Shown here: positions 9,522-18,478 of the stretch, piece by piece | Layout of the letters: each line of letters starts with the position of its first letter | Numbering within the stretch: the stretch's first letter is position 1 | Assembly (NCBI GenBank): GCA_002171925.1 | Contig: NHIT01000002.1 | Span: forward strand, 1 to 24,016 | Direction of reading: 5' to 3' | Source: Candidatus Pelagibacter sp. TMED196 | Lineage (GTDB): Bacteria > Pseudomonadota > Alphaproteobacteria > Pelagibacterales > Pelagibacteraceae | Length of the DNA stretch: 24,016 nucleotides | The notes under the pieces: model-generated | Databases searched by the model: none | The model's input: only the letters and a program-made list of their open reading frames with translations | What the model was told of the DNA's origin: nothing | Position numbers and translations under genes: made by a program

Positions 9522-10910
9522 ATGGACAAAACTTCTTTACAACAAAAACCCTCAGCACTAAGAGAAGAAAGTGTATTGAATTGGGAATCGGTCCAAACTT
9601 CTTTTGATAAATCCTTTGGAAATGAGATATTTACAAGTTGGCTAAAGCATATTTCACTTATAAAAGAATATAATGATCATGTAATTTTAGGGGTAAAAAC
9701 TAGATTTTTTAGAGACTGGATAACTTCAAGGTATGCAGATAAAATATTAAGCGAATTAAGAAAACATAAAATAAGCATTAATAGAATTGAGTTCAAAATA
9801 GAGCCAGAAGCATCAAATAGCAAATCAACGTTTAACAGTTCTGTTATAAATAAGATATCTGAAATAAAGAATTCTGCGTTAAATTACAACAGGCTGAACC
9901 CCTCATTAAATTTTGAGAATTTTGTAGTTGGAAAAAGTAACAATCTAAGTTTTCTTTCAGCGAAAAAAATATGTTCTCAATTATCGAGATACAATCCGTT
10001 ATTTATTTATGGCGGAGTTGGATTGGGAAAAACACATCTTCTTAATTCAGTAGGTTTAGAACTTAGTCAAAAAAACAAAGTAATGTTTATATCTGCTGAG
10101 AGATTCATGTACCAGTTTATTAAATCAATCAAAAAGAATGAAATGGTAAATTTCAAAGATTTTTTTAGAAAGGCAAATGTTTTTATAATTGATGATATTC
10201 AATTTATAAGGGGCAAAGAAGGTTTGCAGGAAGAATTTTTTCATACATTTAATTCCCTTTTTGATCAAAGTGCACAAATTGTAATATCTTCTGATAGAGC
10301 TCCTAATAAACTCGATCGAGTGCAAGACAGAATTAAGTCAAGATTATCTGGCGGTTTAGTTGTAGATATAGGCGCTCCAGACTATGACTTAAAACTTGAT
10401 ATTTTAAAAAAGAAAATTTTAGATTATCAAAACTCTTTTAAAGAAAATCCGGATTTAAATGATGATGTAATTAGTTACATAGCAAAAAATAGTAACTCTA
10501 ACATCAGGGAATTAATTGGTATATTTAATAGAGTGGTTGCATTTGGAAAAATGAGCAAAAAACCTCTCACTATAAGTGATTGTAAAATTATTTTAAAAGA
10601 TGTTTATAATGCGAACAAAGTAATCAGCATTGATAAGATACAAAATGTAACTTCCAATTTTTTTAGTATTAGTTTAGCAGATATGTTGTCACCAAGACGT
10701 TCAAGACCTTTGGCAAGGCCTAGGCAAGTAGCAATGTATATGGCAAAAAAATTAACAACAAGATCACTGCCAGAAATTGGAAGAAAGTTTGCTAACAGGG
10801 ATCATACAACCGTTATTCATGCAGTAAAAACTATTGAGAAATTGAGTGAGAATAATGACGATATGAGAAAAAATATAGAGGAACTAAAATCATTAATCTT
10901 GAGCGATTAA
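9522..10910 (+). CDS. dnaA: Chromosomal replication initiator protein DnaA
   Basis: DnaA is the AAA+ ATPase that binds and opens the replication origin. The 462-residue protein has the usual four-part layout. The N-terminal domain I contains NWESVQTSFDKSFGNEIFTSWL (about residues 20-41), and a variable linker spans about 95-130. The ATPase domain has Walker A GGVGLGKT (164-171) and Walker B IIDDI (222-226). The C-terminal domain IV holds the family signature NRDHTTVIHAV, with HTTV at 428-431. It is followed by dnaN after 1 bp, so the two are co-transcribed. The dnaA-dnaN-gyrB order is ancestral. Confidence 0.98.
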   Translation: MDKTSLQQKPSALREESVLNWESVQTSFDKSFGNEIFTSWLKHISLIKEYNDHVILGVKTRFFRDWITSRYADKILSELRKHKISINRIEFKIEPEASNSKSTFNSSVINKISEIKNSALNYNRLNPSLNFENFVVGKSNNLSFLSAKKICSQLSRYNPLFIYGGVGLGKTHLLNSVGLELSQKNKVMFISAERFMYQFIKSIKKNEMVNFKDFFRKANVFIIDDIQFIRGKEGLQEEFFHTFNSLFDQSAQIVISSDRAPNKLDRVQDRIKSRLSGGLVVDIGAPDYDLKLDILKKKILDYQNSFKENPDLNDDVISYIAKNSNSNIRELIGIFNRVVAFGKMSKKPLTISDCKIILKDVYNANKVISIDKIQNVTSNFFSISLADMLSPRRSRPLARPRQVAMYMAKKLTTRSLPEIGRKFANRDHTTVIHAVKTIEKLSENNDDMRKNIEELKSLILSD

Positions 10911-10911
10911 A

Positions 10912-12027
10912 ATGCAATTTCAAATAAAGCGTGACACACTTTTAAAGTCTTTATCAATAGCACATAATATAATTGAGAGAAAAAATACAATACCAATTCT
11001 TTCGAATGTTTTATTGGAAATTAAAGATAATATTTTAAATATAATTGCTACCGACTTAGACATAGTCTTTCACGATCAAATATCAGATTTAAAAGTTGAT
11101 AGTGAGGGGAGCACAACTACTTCAGCAACTGTTTTGTATGATCTATTGAGAAAGTTACCAACTAATTTAGACATTACTTTTGTTTTAGAAAGTAAAAATA
11201 AATTAAAAATTACTGCTAAAAATTCAAAATTTAATCTTCTTTGTTTACCAATTGACGATTTTCCAAATTTTTCAGATAACTTCAAAAATGAGCCTTTAAA
11301 TTTAGATGGTCAAAAATTTTTAACTTTGCTCAATAAGACAAAAATCGCAATGTCAAATGATGATACAAGACATTATTTAAATGGAATTTTTATACATCCA
11401 ACGGCTTCAAATAAATCTTCATATTTAACTGGTGTTGCAACTGATACCCATAGATTATCTTCAAGCAGCATACCGGTTCAAGATACCAAAGGTTTAAAAT
11501 CATTTATTTTACCAAAAAAAACTGTTTTTCAATTATCAAATTTACTTCAAGAGAATAACCAAAACGTTTCTATATTTGTTGGCGAAGGTAAAATACAATT
11601 TAAAATGGGTAATTCGTCAATTGTGTCAAAGATCATTGATGGAAAGTTTCCAGATTACGAAAAAGTTGTGCCTAAAAATAATAATAAAGTTGTAAAGGTA
11701 AATGCTAAAGATTTTATTAATTCTCTTGAAAGAGTAATAACCGTTTCCATTGATAGAAAAGAGGGAGTAAAAGTTACTTTTGAAAAAGACCAAATTCAAT
11801 TGTTTGTCGCAAGCTCATCCTCAGGCGATGGAAAAGAAACTTTAAAAGCTGATTTCAATTCAGATGGCCTAACTGTAAGTTTTAATGCTAGATATCTTTT
11901 AGATATCGCATCAGAAATAGGTGATGAAAATTTAATGATGAATCTTAATGATGCCGTATCTCCAGTTTTGATACAGGATAAATCAGACAATCACAGTTAT
12001 TACGTAATAATGCCAATGAAAATCTAA
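10912..12027 (+). CDS. dnaN: DNA polymerase III beta subunit (sliding clamp)
   Basis: DnaN forms the dimeric ring that holds the replicative polymerase on DNA. The 371-residue protein matches the family length and has three clamp folds. It begins MQFQIKRDTLLKSLSIAHNIIERKNTIPILSN, typical of the N-terminal domain. The middle domain has the ATDTHRLS motif and the C-terminal domain ends PVLIQDKSDNHSYYVIMPMKI, typical of the peptide-binding pocket. Its ATG lies 1 bp after the dnaA stop. The recF gene commonly found between dnaN and gyrB is not present; 131 bp of non-coding sequence follow instead. Confidence 0.97.
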   Translation: MQFQIKRDTLLKSLSIAHNIIERKNTIPILSNVLLEIKDNILNIIATDLDIVFHDQISDLKVDSEGSTTTSATVLYDLLRKLPTNLDITFVLESKNKLKITAKNSKFNLLCLPIDDFPNFSDNFKNEPLNLDGQKFLTLLNKTKIAMSNDDTRHYLNGIFIHPTASNKSSYLTGVATDTHRLSSSSIPVQDTKGLKSFILPKKTVFQLSNLLQENNQNVSIFVGEGKIQFKMGNSSIVSKIIDGKFPDYEKVVPKNNNKVVKVNAKDFINSLERVITVSIDRKEGVKVTFEKDQIQLFVASSSSGDGKETLKADFNSDGLTVSFNARYLLDIASEIGDENLMMNLNDAVSPVLIQDKSDNHSYYVIMPMKI

Positions 12028-12134
12028 GATTTTTTAATTTTAAGTAATAAATTATATTTATCTCTTATTATCCTTATCTTACAACAGTTTTTCAGTGTTA
12101 ACATAAAACCTGATTTTATCTCCTGAGAAAAAAA

Positions 12135-12143
12135 TGATATGAT
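12135..12143 (+). promoter_or_regulatory. Candidate gyrB extended -10 promoter
   Basis: The 131-bp spacer between dnaN and gyrB (12028-12158) contains TGATATGAT, an extended -10 pattern (TG, one base, then TATGAT), ending 15 bp before the gyrB ATG. No convincing -35 element stands 17 bp upstream. I saw no terminator and no DnaA box in the spacer. Confidence 0.3.
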
Positions 12144-12158
12144 GTTTTTTTCAAAAAA

Positions 12159-14225
12159 ATGACAAATCCTCAAAAAAATAGTTCGAATAAAGAATATAAA
12201 GCAGATTCAATTAAAGTATTAAAAGGACTGGACGCGGTTAGAAAAAGGCCAGGAATGTACATCGGGGACACTGATGATGGATCTGGATTACATCATATGG
12301 TTTTTGAGGTTGTAGATAATTCAATTGACGAAGCCATTGTAGGTTATTGCAAAAATATTACAGTTACCTTACACAAAAATCGATCTGTAACAGTGGAGGA
12401 TGACGGAAGAGGAATTCCAACTGATTTGCATAAAGGAGAAAAAAAATCTGCTGCTGAGGTTATCATGACGCAATTACACGCTGGAGGAAAATTCGATCAA
12501 AATTCATACAAAGTATCTGGAGGGTTGCATGGCGTTGGTGTTTCAGTAGTTAACGCGTTATCTAAAAAACTTGAATTGACAATATTTAGGGATGAAAAAG
12601 AATATTTTATTTCTTTCGAAAATGGAAAGACAGTAAACCCAATAAAATTTTTAAAGAAAACAAAAAAATCTGGCACTAAAATTAACTTTTTACCCTCTGA
12701 AGATGTTTTTTCATCTACAAAATTCAGTTCAACAATTCTACAAAAAAAAATGAGAGAACTAGCTTTTTTAAATAGTGGTTTAACAATTAAGCTAATCGAC
12801 GAAACATTTGCTAAACCTAAAATTTTTGAGAACAAATATGATGGAGGTGTAGCCCAATTTGTCCAATTTGTTGATCAGAAAAAGTCACTTTTAATTAATA
12901 AAAATGAGAAAGCTACTTTTAAAAAACCGATATATCTTAAAGGTGAAAAAAGCAGCGTGACTGTTGAATGCTCATTTCAGTGGAATGCTGGTTTTTCAGA
13001 GGATGTAATGGCTTTTACAAATAACATTCATCAAAAAGACGGCGGGACACACCTTCTTGGCTTCAGGAGTGCATTAACAAGAATAATAAATAAATATGCA
13101 TCAGAAAAAAATTTAACTAAAAAGAATAAAGTTGTTATAGGTGGAGAAGATATTAAGGAGGGTTTAACAGCAATTTTATCAATTAAAATGCCTGATCCAA
13201 AATTTTCATCACAAACAAAAGACAAACTTGTTTCATCAGAAATCAGAAATGTTGTTGAAACTATTGTAAGTGAAAAAGTAACAGTATGGTTTGATCAGAA
13301 CCCTTCTGTAGTAAAAGTAATTTTGGACAAAGTCCTTCAAGCTGCAATTGCTAGAGATCTCGCAAGAAAAGCACGGGATAGTGTTAGAAGGAAAGGTTCA
13401 TTAGAGCTTTCAGGTCTTCCTGGAAAATTGGCTGATTGTCAAATATCCTCAATGGAGGGCACAGAGCTTTTTATAGTTGAGGGAGATTCAGCAGGTGGTT
13501 CAGCAAAACAAGGGCGAAAAAGAGAATTCCAAGCTGTTTTACCTCTTAGAGGTAAAATTTTAAATACTTATGTAAATGAAAACAAAAAACGGAATGGAGC
13601 TAATGGAAGTCACGAAAATAAAACCCTATCTAAAATGATGTCTTCAAATGAGATCGTTACTTTAATAAATGCTCTAGGGACCGGATCAACTAATTTCAAC
13701 ATGGAAGACTTAAGATATGAAAAAATAATTATTATGACAGATGCGGATGTTGATGGATCACATATTAGAACATTGCTTTTAACTTTTTTTAATAATAAAC
13801 CATTTAATGAATTAATAGAAAAAGGACATTTATATTTAGCTCAGCCCCCGTTGTTTAAAATAACTAAAGGAGCAAAAACTTCTTATATTAAGAACGAGAA
13901 AGATTTAGAAAAATATATTCTCAAATCATTAGATAACGTAAAAAAATTGAGCAAAAAAGAATTAGAAAAAATTATTAACGAGGAAAGACAAAAGTTAAAT
14001 ATTCAAAGGTTCAAGGGTTTAGGGGAGATGAACCCAGAGGAGCTTTGGCAAACTACCTTAAATCCTGATAATAGAATTTTGTTGAAGGTTGAATATTCAA
14101 AAGGCACAAAAGAAAAATCTAAAGAAGACCAAAATATAATAAAAATATTAATGGGAGACGAAGTGGCTCCACGAAAAGATTTTATTACTGAAAAAGCCTT
14201 AGAGGTTGAAAACTTAGACATCTAA
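12159..14225 (+). CDS. gyrB: DNA gyrase subunit B
   Basis: GyrB is the ATPase subunit of DNA gyrase, which introduces negative supercoils. The 688-residue protein has the GHKL ATP site with catalytic Glu50 and Asn54 (E. coli Glu42 and Asn46), DDGRGIP, and GGLHGVG. The TOPRIM domain has EGDSAGG starting at Glu441, PLRGKILN, and the metal-binding Asp528, Asp530 and Asp532. The C terminus, GLGEMNPEELW followed by a stretch ending VENLDI, is complete. The protein lacks the roughly 170-residue insert in the C-terminal half of E. coli GyrB. ParE is an alternative in principle, but the position after dnaA-dnaN and the GyrB-type N terminus favour gyrB. The stop is 5 bp before regB. Confidence 0.94.
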   Translation: MTNPQKNSSNKEYKADSIKVLKGLDAVRKRPGMYIGDTDDGSGLHHMVFEVVDNSIDEAIVGYCKNITVTLHKNRSVTVEDDGRGIPTDLHKGEKKSAAEVIMTQLHAGGKFDQNSYKVSGGLHGVGVSVVNALSKKLELTIFRDEKEYFISFENGKTVNPIKFLKKTKKSGTKINFLPSEDVFSSTKFSSTILQKKMRELAFLNSGLTIKLIDETFAKPKIFENKYDGGVAQFVQFVDQKKSLLINKNEKATFKKPIYLKGEKSSVTVECSFQWNAGFSEDVMAFTNNIHQKDGGTHLLGFRSALTRIINKYASEKNLTKKNKVVIGGEDIKEGLTAILSIKMPDPKFSSQTKDKLVSSEIRNVVETIVSEKVTVWFDQNPSVVKVILDKVLQAAIARDLARKARDSVRRKGSLELSGLPGKLADCQISSMEGTELFIVEGDSAGGSAKQGRKREFQAVLPLRGKILNTYVNENKKRNGANGSHENKTLSKMMSSNEIVTLINALGTGSTNFNMEDLRYEKIIIMTDADVDGSHIRTLLLTFFNNKPFNELIEKGHLYLAQPPLFKITKGAKTSYIKNEKDLEKYILKSLDNVKKLSKKELEKIINEERQKLNIQRFKGLGEMNPEELWQTTLNPDNRILLKVEYSKGTKEKSKEDQNIIKILMGDEVAPRKDFITEKALEVENLDI

Positions 14226-14230
14226 TTAAT

Positions 14231-15517
14231 ATGAAATTTTCTGACTTCCTCAAATATGATGAGGATTTAACGCTTCAAAAAAAAACTGTAGTTATTCTAA
14301 GATGGATAGCTTTAATTGGTCAGCTTATAACTGTTTATGTAGTTCATTTTTTCTTAGATTTAAATGTTCCAATAATTTTATGTTCAATAACTATTTTTTG
14401 TGGGGGACTGACAAATATTTTTATACAATTCTCGTTTAAAAAAAATCAATTAAGTAATATTGAGTCAACTATTCTTCTTTTTTATGATGTAATACAATTG
14501 AGTGTCTTGATATATTTAACTGGTGGAGTAACAAATCCTTTTGTCATTTTTTTAGTAGTTCCAGCGATAGTTTCATCTACATTATTAAATTTAACAAGCA
14601 CTTTCTTTTTATCATTCATTACAATTATTGGTTTAATTCTTTTAACTTTTAATTATTTTCCATTACCAAACAAAGGGAATATACATTTTCATGTTCCTGA
14701 ATATTACTTATATTCTATACCTACAGCATTAATAATTGTTCTTATTTTTCTAAATTATTTTGGATTTCGTTTTGGTCATGAGGCAAGGAAAAGGAGCGAA
14801 GCATTAAATAGACTTGAAAGTGTACTTGCAAAAGAACAAGAGCTAGACTCAATCGGACACCAGGCAGCCGCCGCAGCGCATTCTTTGGGAACACCACTTT
14901 CAACTATTACTGTAGTAGCAAAAGAATTAAAAAAAGATATCAAAGATAACCCTAAATATTCTGAAGATGTTGATACAATTCTTTCAGAAGTAAAAAGATG
15001 TGGAGATATATTAAAAAAACTTTCTAAAAGAGAAATAGTTGATGACATCTATATTTCAAATATTGCACTCGAAGATTTATTATTTGAAATTAAAAATTCT
15101 TTTGAAGAAATTTCCGAAAAAAATATTGACCTATATTTAAGCAAGAAAAATGAAAAAACACCTATAAAAAGATCACCAGAATTAACTTATGGTATTCGTA
15201 ATTTTGTTGGAAATGCGGTTAAATTTTCTAAAAAAAATGTCTCCATAAACTTAATTAATAATAAAGATGAAATAAAAATTAAAATAATAGATGATGGTCC
15301 AGGATTTCCAGATGATGTATTTAAAATAATTGGTGAACCATATATTGCTTCAAAAGTAAAAAAGTTTAAAAATAAATCAGGTCTTGGTCTTGGAACTTTT
15401 ATTGGAAAAACACTTCTTGAAAGAAAAAAAGCTATTATAGAATTTTCAAATATTGAAAAAGGTGGTGCGTCCGTAGAGATCTCTTGGAAGTATTCTGATT
15501 TAGTTATAATTAATTAG
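14231..15517 (+). CDS. regB: Redox sensor histidine kinase RegB/PrrB/ActS family
   Basis: RegB is a membrane sensor kinase that reads the redox state of the quinone pool and cysteine thiols, and phosphorylates RegA to control respiration and carbon/nitrogen metabolism. The 428-residue protein has about six hydrophobic segments over residues 18-180. The RegB quinone-site motif GGVTNPF is at 98-104. The H-box AAAAAHSLGTPL carries the phospho-accepting His217, and Cys257 in VKRCGDIL corresponds to the redox-active Cys265 of Rhodobacter RegB. The ATPase domain shows NFVGNAVKFS, DDGPGFP and GLGLG. Oddity: the residue after His217 is Ser, where the family usually has Glu or another acidic residue. 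It follows gyrB by 5 bp and overlaps the end of the convergent aguA by 8 bp. The regA gene lies about 4.3 kb away. Confidence 0.92.
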   Translation: MKFSDFLKYDEDLTLQKKTVVILRWIALIGQLITVYVVHFFLDLNVPIILCSITIFCGGLTNIFIQFSFKKNQLSNIESTILLFYDVIQLSVLIYLTGGVTNPFVIFLVVPAIVSSTLLNLTSTFFLSFITIIGLILLTFNYFPLPNKGNIHFHVPEYYLYSIPTALIIVLIFLNYFGFRFGHEARKRSEALNRLESVLAKEQELDSIGHQAAAAAHSLGTPLSTITVVAKELKKDIKDNPKYSEDVDTILSEVKRCGDILKKLSKREIVDDIYISNIALEDLLFEIKNSFEEISEKNIDLYLSKKNEKTPIKRSPELTYGIRNFVGNAVKFSKKNVSINLINNKDEIKIKIIDDGPGFPDDVFKIIGEPYIASKVKKFKNKSGLGLGTFIGKTLLERKKAIIEFSNIEKGGASVEISWKYSDLVIIN

Positions 15518-16562
15518 GTTCTTGCTGTGTTAGACAATGTATTGTCCCAAAACCCCACACTAAAATAGAACAATCCACAGGTATAATTTCTCTGCTTTTG
15601 AAATGCCTTTTAAAAATTTTTAAAACTATTTCATCTTTAGGGTCTTTAAATGTAGGAACCAAAACAATCTTATTAGCAATATAAAAGTTCAAATAGCTTG
15701 CTGGAACTCTTGTACCATTTATTTTTTTTGGTTTTGGCATTGGGATTTGAACAATTTTTAATTTTTTTTGATTTTTGTTTTTAAACTCTTTTAAAATTTA
15801 AATATTTTCATTCAAATTTTTAAAATTCTTTTCTTGTTTATTACTTTCCTTTGCGATGAAAATTTTATCCTTATTTACAAATCTTGCAATATCATCTATG
15901 TGCCCATGCGTATCATCGCCCTCAATCCCATTATTGAGCCAAATTATTTTATTGATACCTAAAAATTTTTTAAAGATTTTTTCATAATCTTTGGTCTCGA
16001 ATCCCTTATTTCTTTCTTGTATTTTACTTATCAGACATTGTTTAGTTGTTATAAGTAACCCATTTCCATTAACGTCTATTGACCCACCTTCGAGAACAAT
16101 TTTCCTATTTTTAAATTTAGGTTTAATTACTTTAATTTTAGTTGTTTTTTTAATTTTTAAATAAGCTTTATTATCTTTTTTAAAATTCTTATATTTTGCC
16201 CAAGCATTAAATTTCCATTTTGATAGTATTTTCTTATCATTTTTAAATTTTAAAAAAATAGGTAACGAGTCCCTTGTCCACGATCTGTCAGTTTTGCAAT
16301 TAATAAGTCTAATATTATTAATTTTTGTACCAAACTTTTTTAAAGCGACAACCACCTCACGGTGATCTGATTTATTATTGACTAGGATATTTACTAATTG
16401 CACCTTCGATAAAGCTGAAATTATAACTGCAAAAACATTTGGAATACTCTTAAACTTACCTGGCCAATCTTTTTTATTATGGGGCCATGCAATCCAGGTA
16501 GACTTTTGAAGCTCCCACTCCGCAGGCATCCTGTATGCGCCATATCTTTTTAAATTAGGCAT
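15510..16562 (-). pseudogene. aguA: Agmatine deiminase AguA interrupted by one in-frame stop
   Basis: Intact agmatine deiminase converts agmatine to N-carbamoylputrescine and ammonia. Read without the interruption, this frame gives 350 codons, the full family length. It has the N-terminal MPAEWELQKSTWIAWPHN region, the EGGSIDVNG and GDDTHGHIDDIARF active-site motifs, the VPASYLNFYIAN motif, and the catalytic Cys343 in GTIHCLTQQ. Codon 255 is TAA (15800-15798), flanked by NENI and ILKEF. The frame does not change across it. Family proteins carry sense codons there, and a single base change from AAA (Lys) would explain it. Ordinary translation gives a 254-residue product without the catalytic Cys. 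It is the last gene of the polyamine operon, overlapping aguB by 8 bp. A sequencing error, stop readthrough or a true fresh mutation cannot be told apart here. Confidence 0.9.
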
Positions 16563-17430
16563 CTCTGGGATTATTTAATATGCCTTTATAATAGTCTATC
16601 CTTCGGTCTCTAAAAAATGGCCAGTGTCTTCTAGCAGTTTCAACTTTTTTATAATCAATATCACAAATTATAGTTTTTTCTTTTTGCTTGGAACTGACAA
16701 CAACATTTCCACTTGGATCAAATACAACGGTATTTCCCCAAAACTCTAATTTTTTTGATCCCTGTTTTTCTATGCCTACTCTGTTTACTGCCGCAACATA
16801 GACACCATTAGCAATTGCATGAGACCTTTGAATTGATAGCCAAGCATTAAGTTGAGATTTACCAAATTTCTTTTTTTCTTTTGGGTGCCATCCTATAGCA
16901 GTTGGATAAAAAAGTATTTCAGCACCTAATAACGATGTCAATCTAGCAGCTTCAGGAAACCATTGATCCCAACATACTAAAGTTCCAACATTACCCTGAT
17001 TTGTTTTAAAAGATTTAAATCCTAAATCTCCAGGAGTAAAATAAAATTTTTCATAGTATTGAGGATCATCTGGAATATGCATCTTTCTATACTTTCCAAT
17101 TAATTTACCTTTTTCACTTATAACAACACACGTATTGTGATAAATACCTGATGTTTTTTTTTCAAAGATTGATCCAATAATTATAACTTTAAGCTCTCTC
17201 GCTAACGAACAAAGAATATTACTACTTTTTCCAGGAATTTTTTCAGCCAAATCAAAATTTGAATGTTTCTCTTGTTGGCAAAAATAATTTGATAAAAATA
17301 GTTCAGGCAAACATATTATTTTTGCTTTTTTTTCACTAGCCTCTTTAATTTTTTTTATAGCAGTATTCATATTCTTTTTCTGCTCAGAAGACATTTTCAT
17401 CTGTATTAAAGCTATTCTTGTTTTTGTCAT
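16555..17430 (-). CDS. aguB: N-carbamoylputrescine amidase
   Basis: AguB hydrolyses N-carbamoylputrescine to putrescine, CO2 and ammonia, the last step of the agmatine route. The 291-residue nitrilase-fold protein has the Glu-Lys-Cys triad: Glu43 in CLPELF, Lys116 in KYRKMHIPDDP, and the nucleophile Cys153 in LVCWDQWFPE. The HIPDDPQYYEKFYF segment, the PTAIGWHP loop and the C-terminal RRHWPFFRDRRID are typical of AguB rather than other carbon-nitrogen hydrolases. It starts 4 bp after the deoxyhypusine-synthase-like gene and overlaps the start of aguA by 8 bp. With aguA broken, its substrate would have to come from elsewhere. Confidence 0.93.
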   Translation of the reverse strand: MTKTRIALIQMKMSSEQKKNMNTAIKKIKEASEKKAKIICLPELFLSNYFCQQEKHSNFDLAEKIPGKSSNILCSLARELKVIIIGSIFEKKTSGIYHNTCVVISEKGKLIGKYRKMHIPDDPQYYEKFYFTPGDLGFKSFKTNQGNVGTLVCWDQWFPEAARLTSLLGAEILFYPTAIGWHPKEKKKFGKSQLNAWLSIQRSHAIANGVYVAAVNRVGIEKQGSKKLEFWGNTVVFDPSGNVVVSSKQKEKTIICDIDYKKVETARRHWPFFRDRRIDYYKGILNNPRDA

Positions 17431-17434
17431 TTAA

Positions 17435-18478
17435 TTAAAATAATTTTTGAAAATTTCTTCGCTCTCTATTTTTCCAATTTTGACGATGATATGCGTCACT
17501 AGCAATTAATGGTAAAACGCTAGTTGCTTCGGCAAAAACCATTTGTTCCTTTGATGTATCTACCTTGCCCCATGAACTTGCCTCTTTCAAGGTCGAACTA
17601 CTGCAAGCACCATCTCTGGTGTCAGCAACAGTGATTTGAATTGCATACTTATGCATATCGACTTTTTTTCCTAAAAGCTCAGCACATACCACCGTATCTT
17701 GAACAAAGTTTTTTGGAACACCCCCACCGACCATTAACAATCCTGAAGCTTTAGACTTTAATTTAATTTCAGTAAGTTCTCTAAATTCTTTAATTGAATC
17801 TATCGTGATGTGTTTTGATGGATTCTGTTCTTGATGCATAACCAATCCAAAACCAGCTGAACTATCTGTAAATGCAGGACAGAATATAGGAACATTATGA
17901 TCATAGGCTAATTCAATAAGAGAATCCTTCTTTTTTGCATTATTTTTCAAATACTTACCTATTTCTTTAATAAATTCTCTAGAAGTATATGCTTTTGGAG
18001 TTAATTTATTTGCAATTTCACAAATAGTTTTATCACAAGCTTGTAACTGCTCTTCGTCAATATAGGTATCGTATATTCTATCTATATAGTTTTCTCTTAG
18101 TATTTTATCATCTTGAAATTGATCACCCTGATAATGTTTGAACCCTAAAGCTTCAAAGAAATCCATGTCAATTATAGAGGCACCCGTAGCAACTATAGCA
18201 TCAACCATATTAAATTTAATTAAATCAGAATAAAGTTTCATACATCCCGCGGCAGACATTGAGCCCGCAATTGTCAAAAATATTGAGCAATTTTTATCTT
18301 TAATCATCTCGTTATAAATTTCCGCAGCTTTAGCAGTGTCTCTTGAAGTAAAAGACATTTTTTTCATAGAGTCGATTATTTTTCGTGAGTCAAAAGAAGT
18401 GATATCTATGTGTTCAACTTCAGATTTTAATAAAGATTTTTTATTGTGACCAAGTGTAGGCCCATTTTTTTTATTCAT
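17435..18478 (-). CDS. Deoxyhypusine-synthase-like protein (probable homospermidine synthase)
   Basis: A 347-residue member of the deoxyhypusine synthase family, NAD-dependent enzymes that transfer an aminobutyl group. The catalytic lysine appears as Lys305 in SSWGKV, equivalent to Lys329 of human DHS in its SWGKI motif. The FLTIAGSMSAAG segment (residues 67-78), GGGVPKN (251-257) and EATSVLPLIASDAY (317-330) also align. The residue after Lys256 is Asn257 where human DHS has the active-site His288. Bacteria lack the eIF5A substrate. Plant homospermidine synthases evolved from DHS, so formation of homospermidine from putrescine is the likeliest role (inference). Its ATG shares one base with the stop of the decarboxylase gene (TAATG), showing coupled translation in a polyamine operon. 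Confidence 0.85.
   Translation of the reverse strand: MNKKNGPTLGHNKKSLLKSEVEHIDITSFDSRKIIDSMKKMSFTSRDTAKAAEIYNEMIKDKNCSIFLTIAGSMSAAGCMKLYSDLIKFNMVDAIVATGASIIDMDFFEALGFKHYQGDQFQDDKILRENYIDRIYDTYIDEEQLQACDKTICEIANKLTPKAYTSREFIKEIGKYLKNNAKKKDSLIELAYDHNVPIFCPAFTDSSAGFGLVMHQEQNPSKHITIDSIKEFRELTEIKLKSKASGLLMVGGGVPKNFVQDTVVCAELLGKKVDMHKYAIQITVADTRDGACSSSTLKEASSWGKVDTSKEQMVFAEATSVLPLIASDAYHRQNWKNRERRNFQKLF

Noticed and set aside
12497..12835. 112-codon minus-strand open frame inside gyrB
   Set aside because: It lies wholly within a conserved gene in the opposite direction and has no start signal or recognisable motif.
12159..14225. ParE instead of GyrB
   Set aside because: Length alone could fit ParE, but the N-terminal sequence and the position after dnaA-dnaN favour GyrB.
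15741..15797. Possible frameshift or two separate genes between the two parts of agmatine deiminase
   Set aside because: The 57 bp between the parts are 19 codons in the same frame and translate as normal family sequence (ILKEF, then KIVQIP), so one nonsense codon explains the break.
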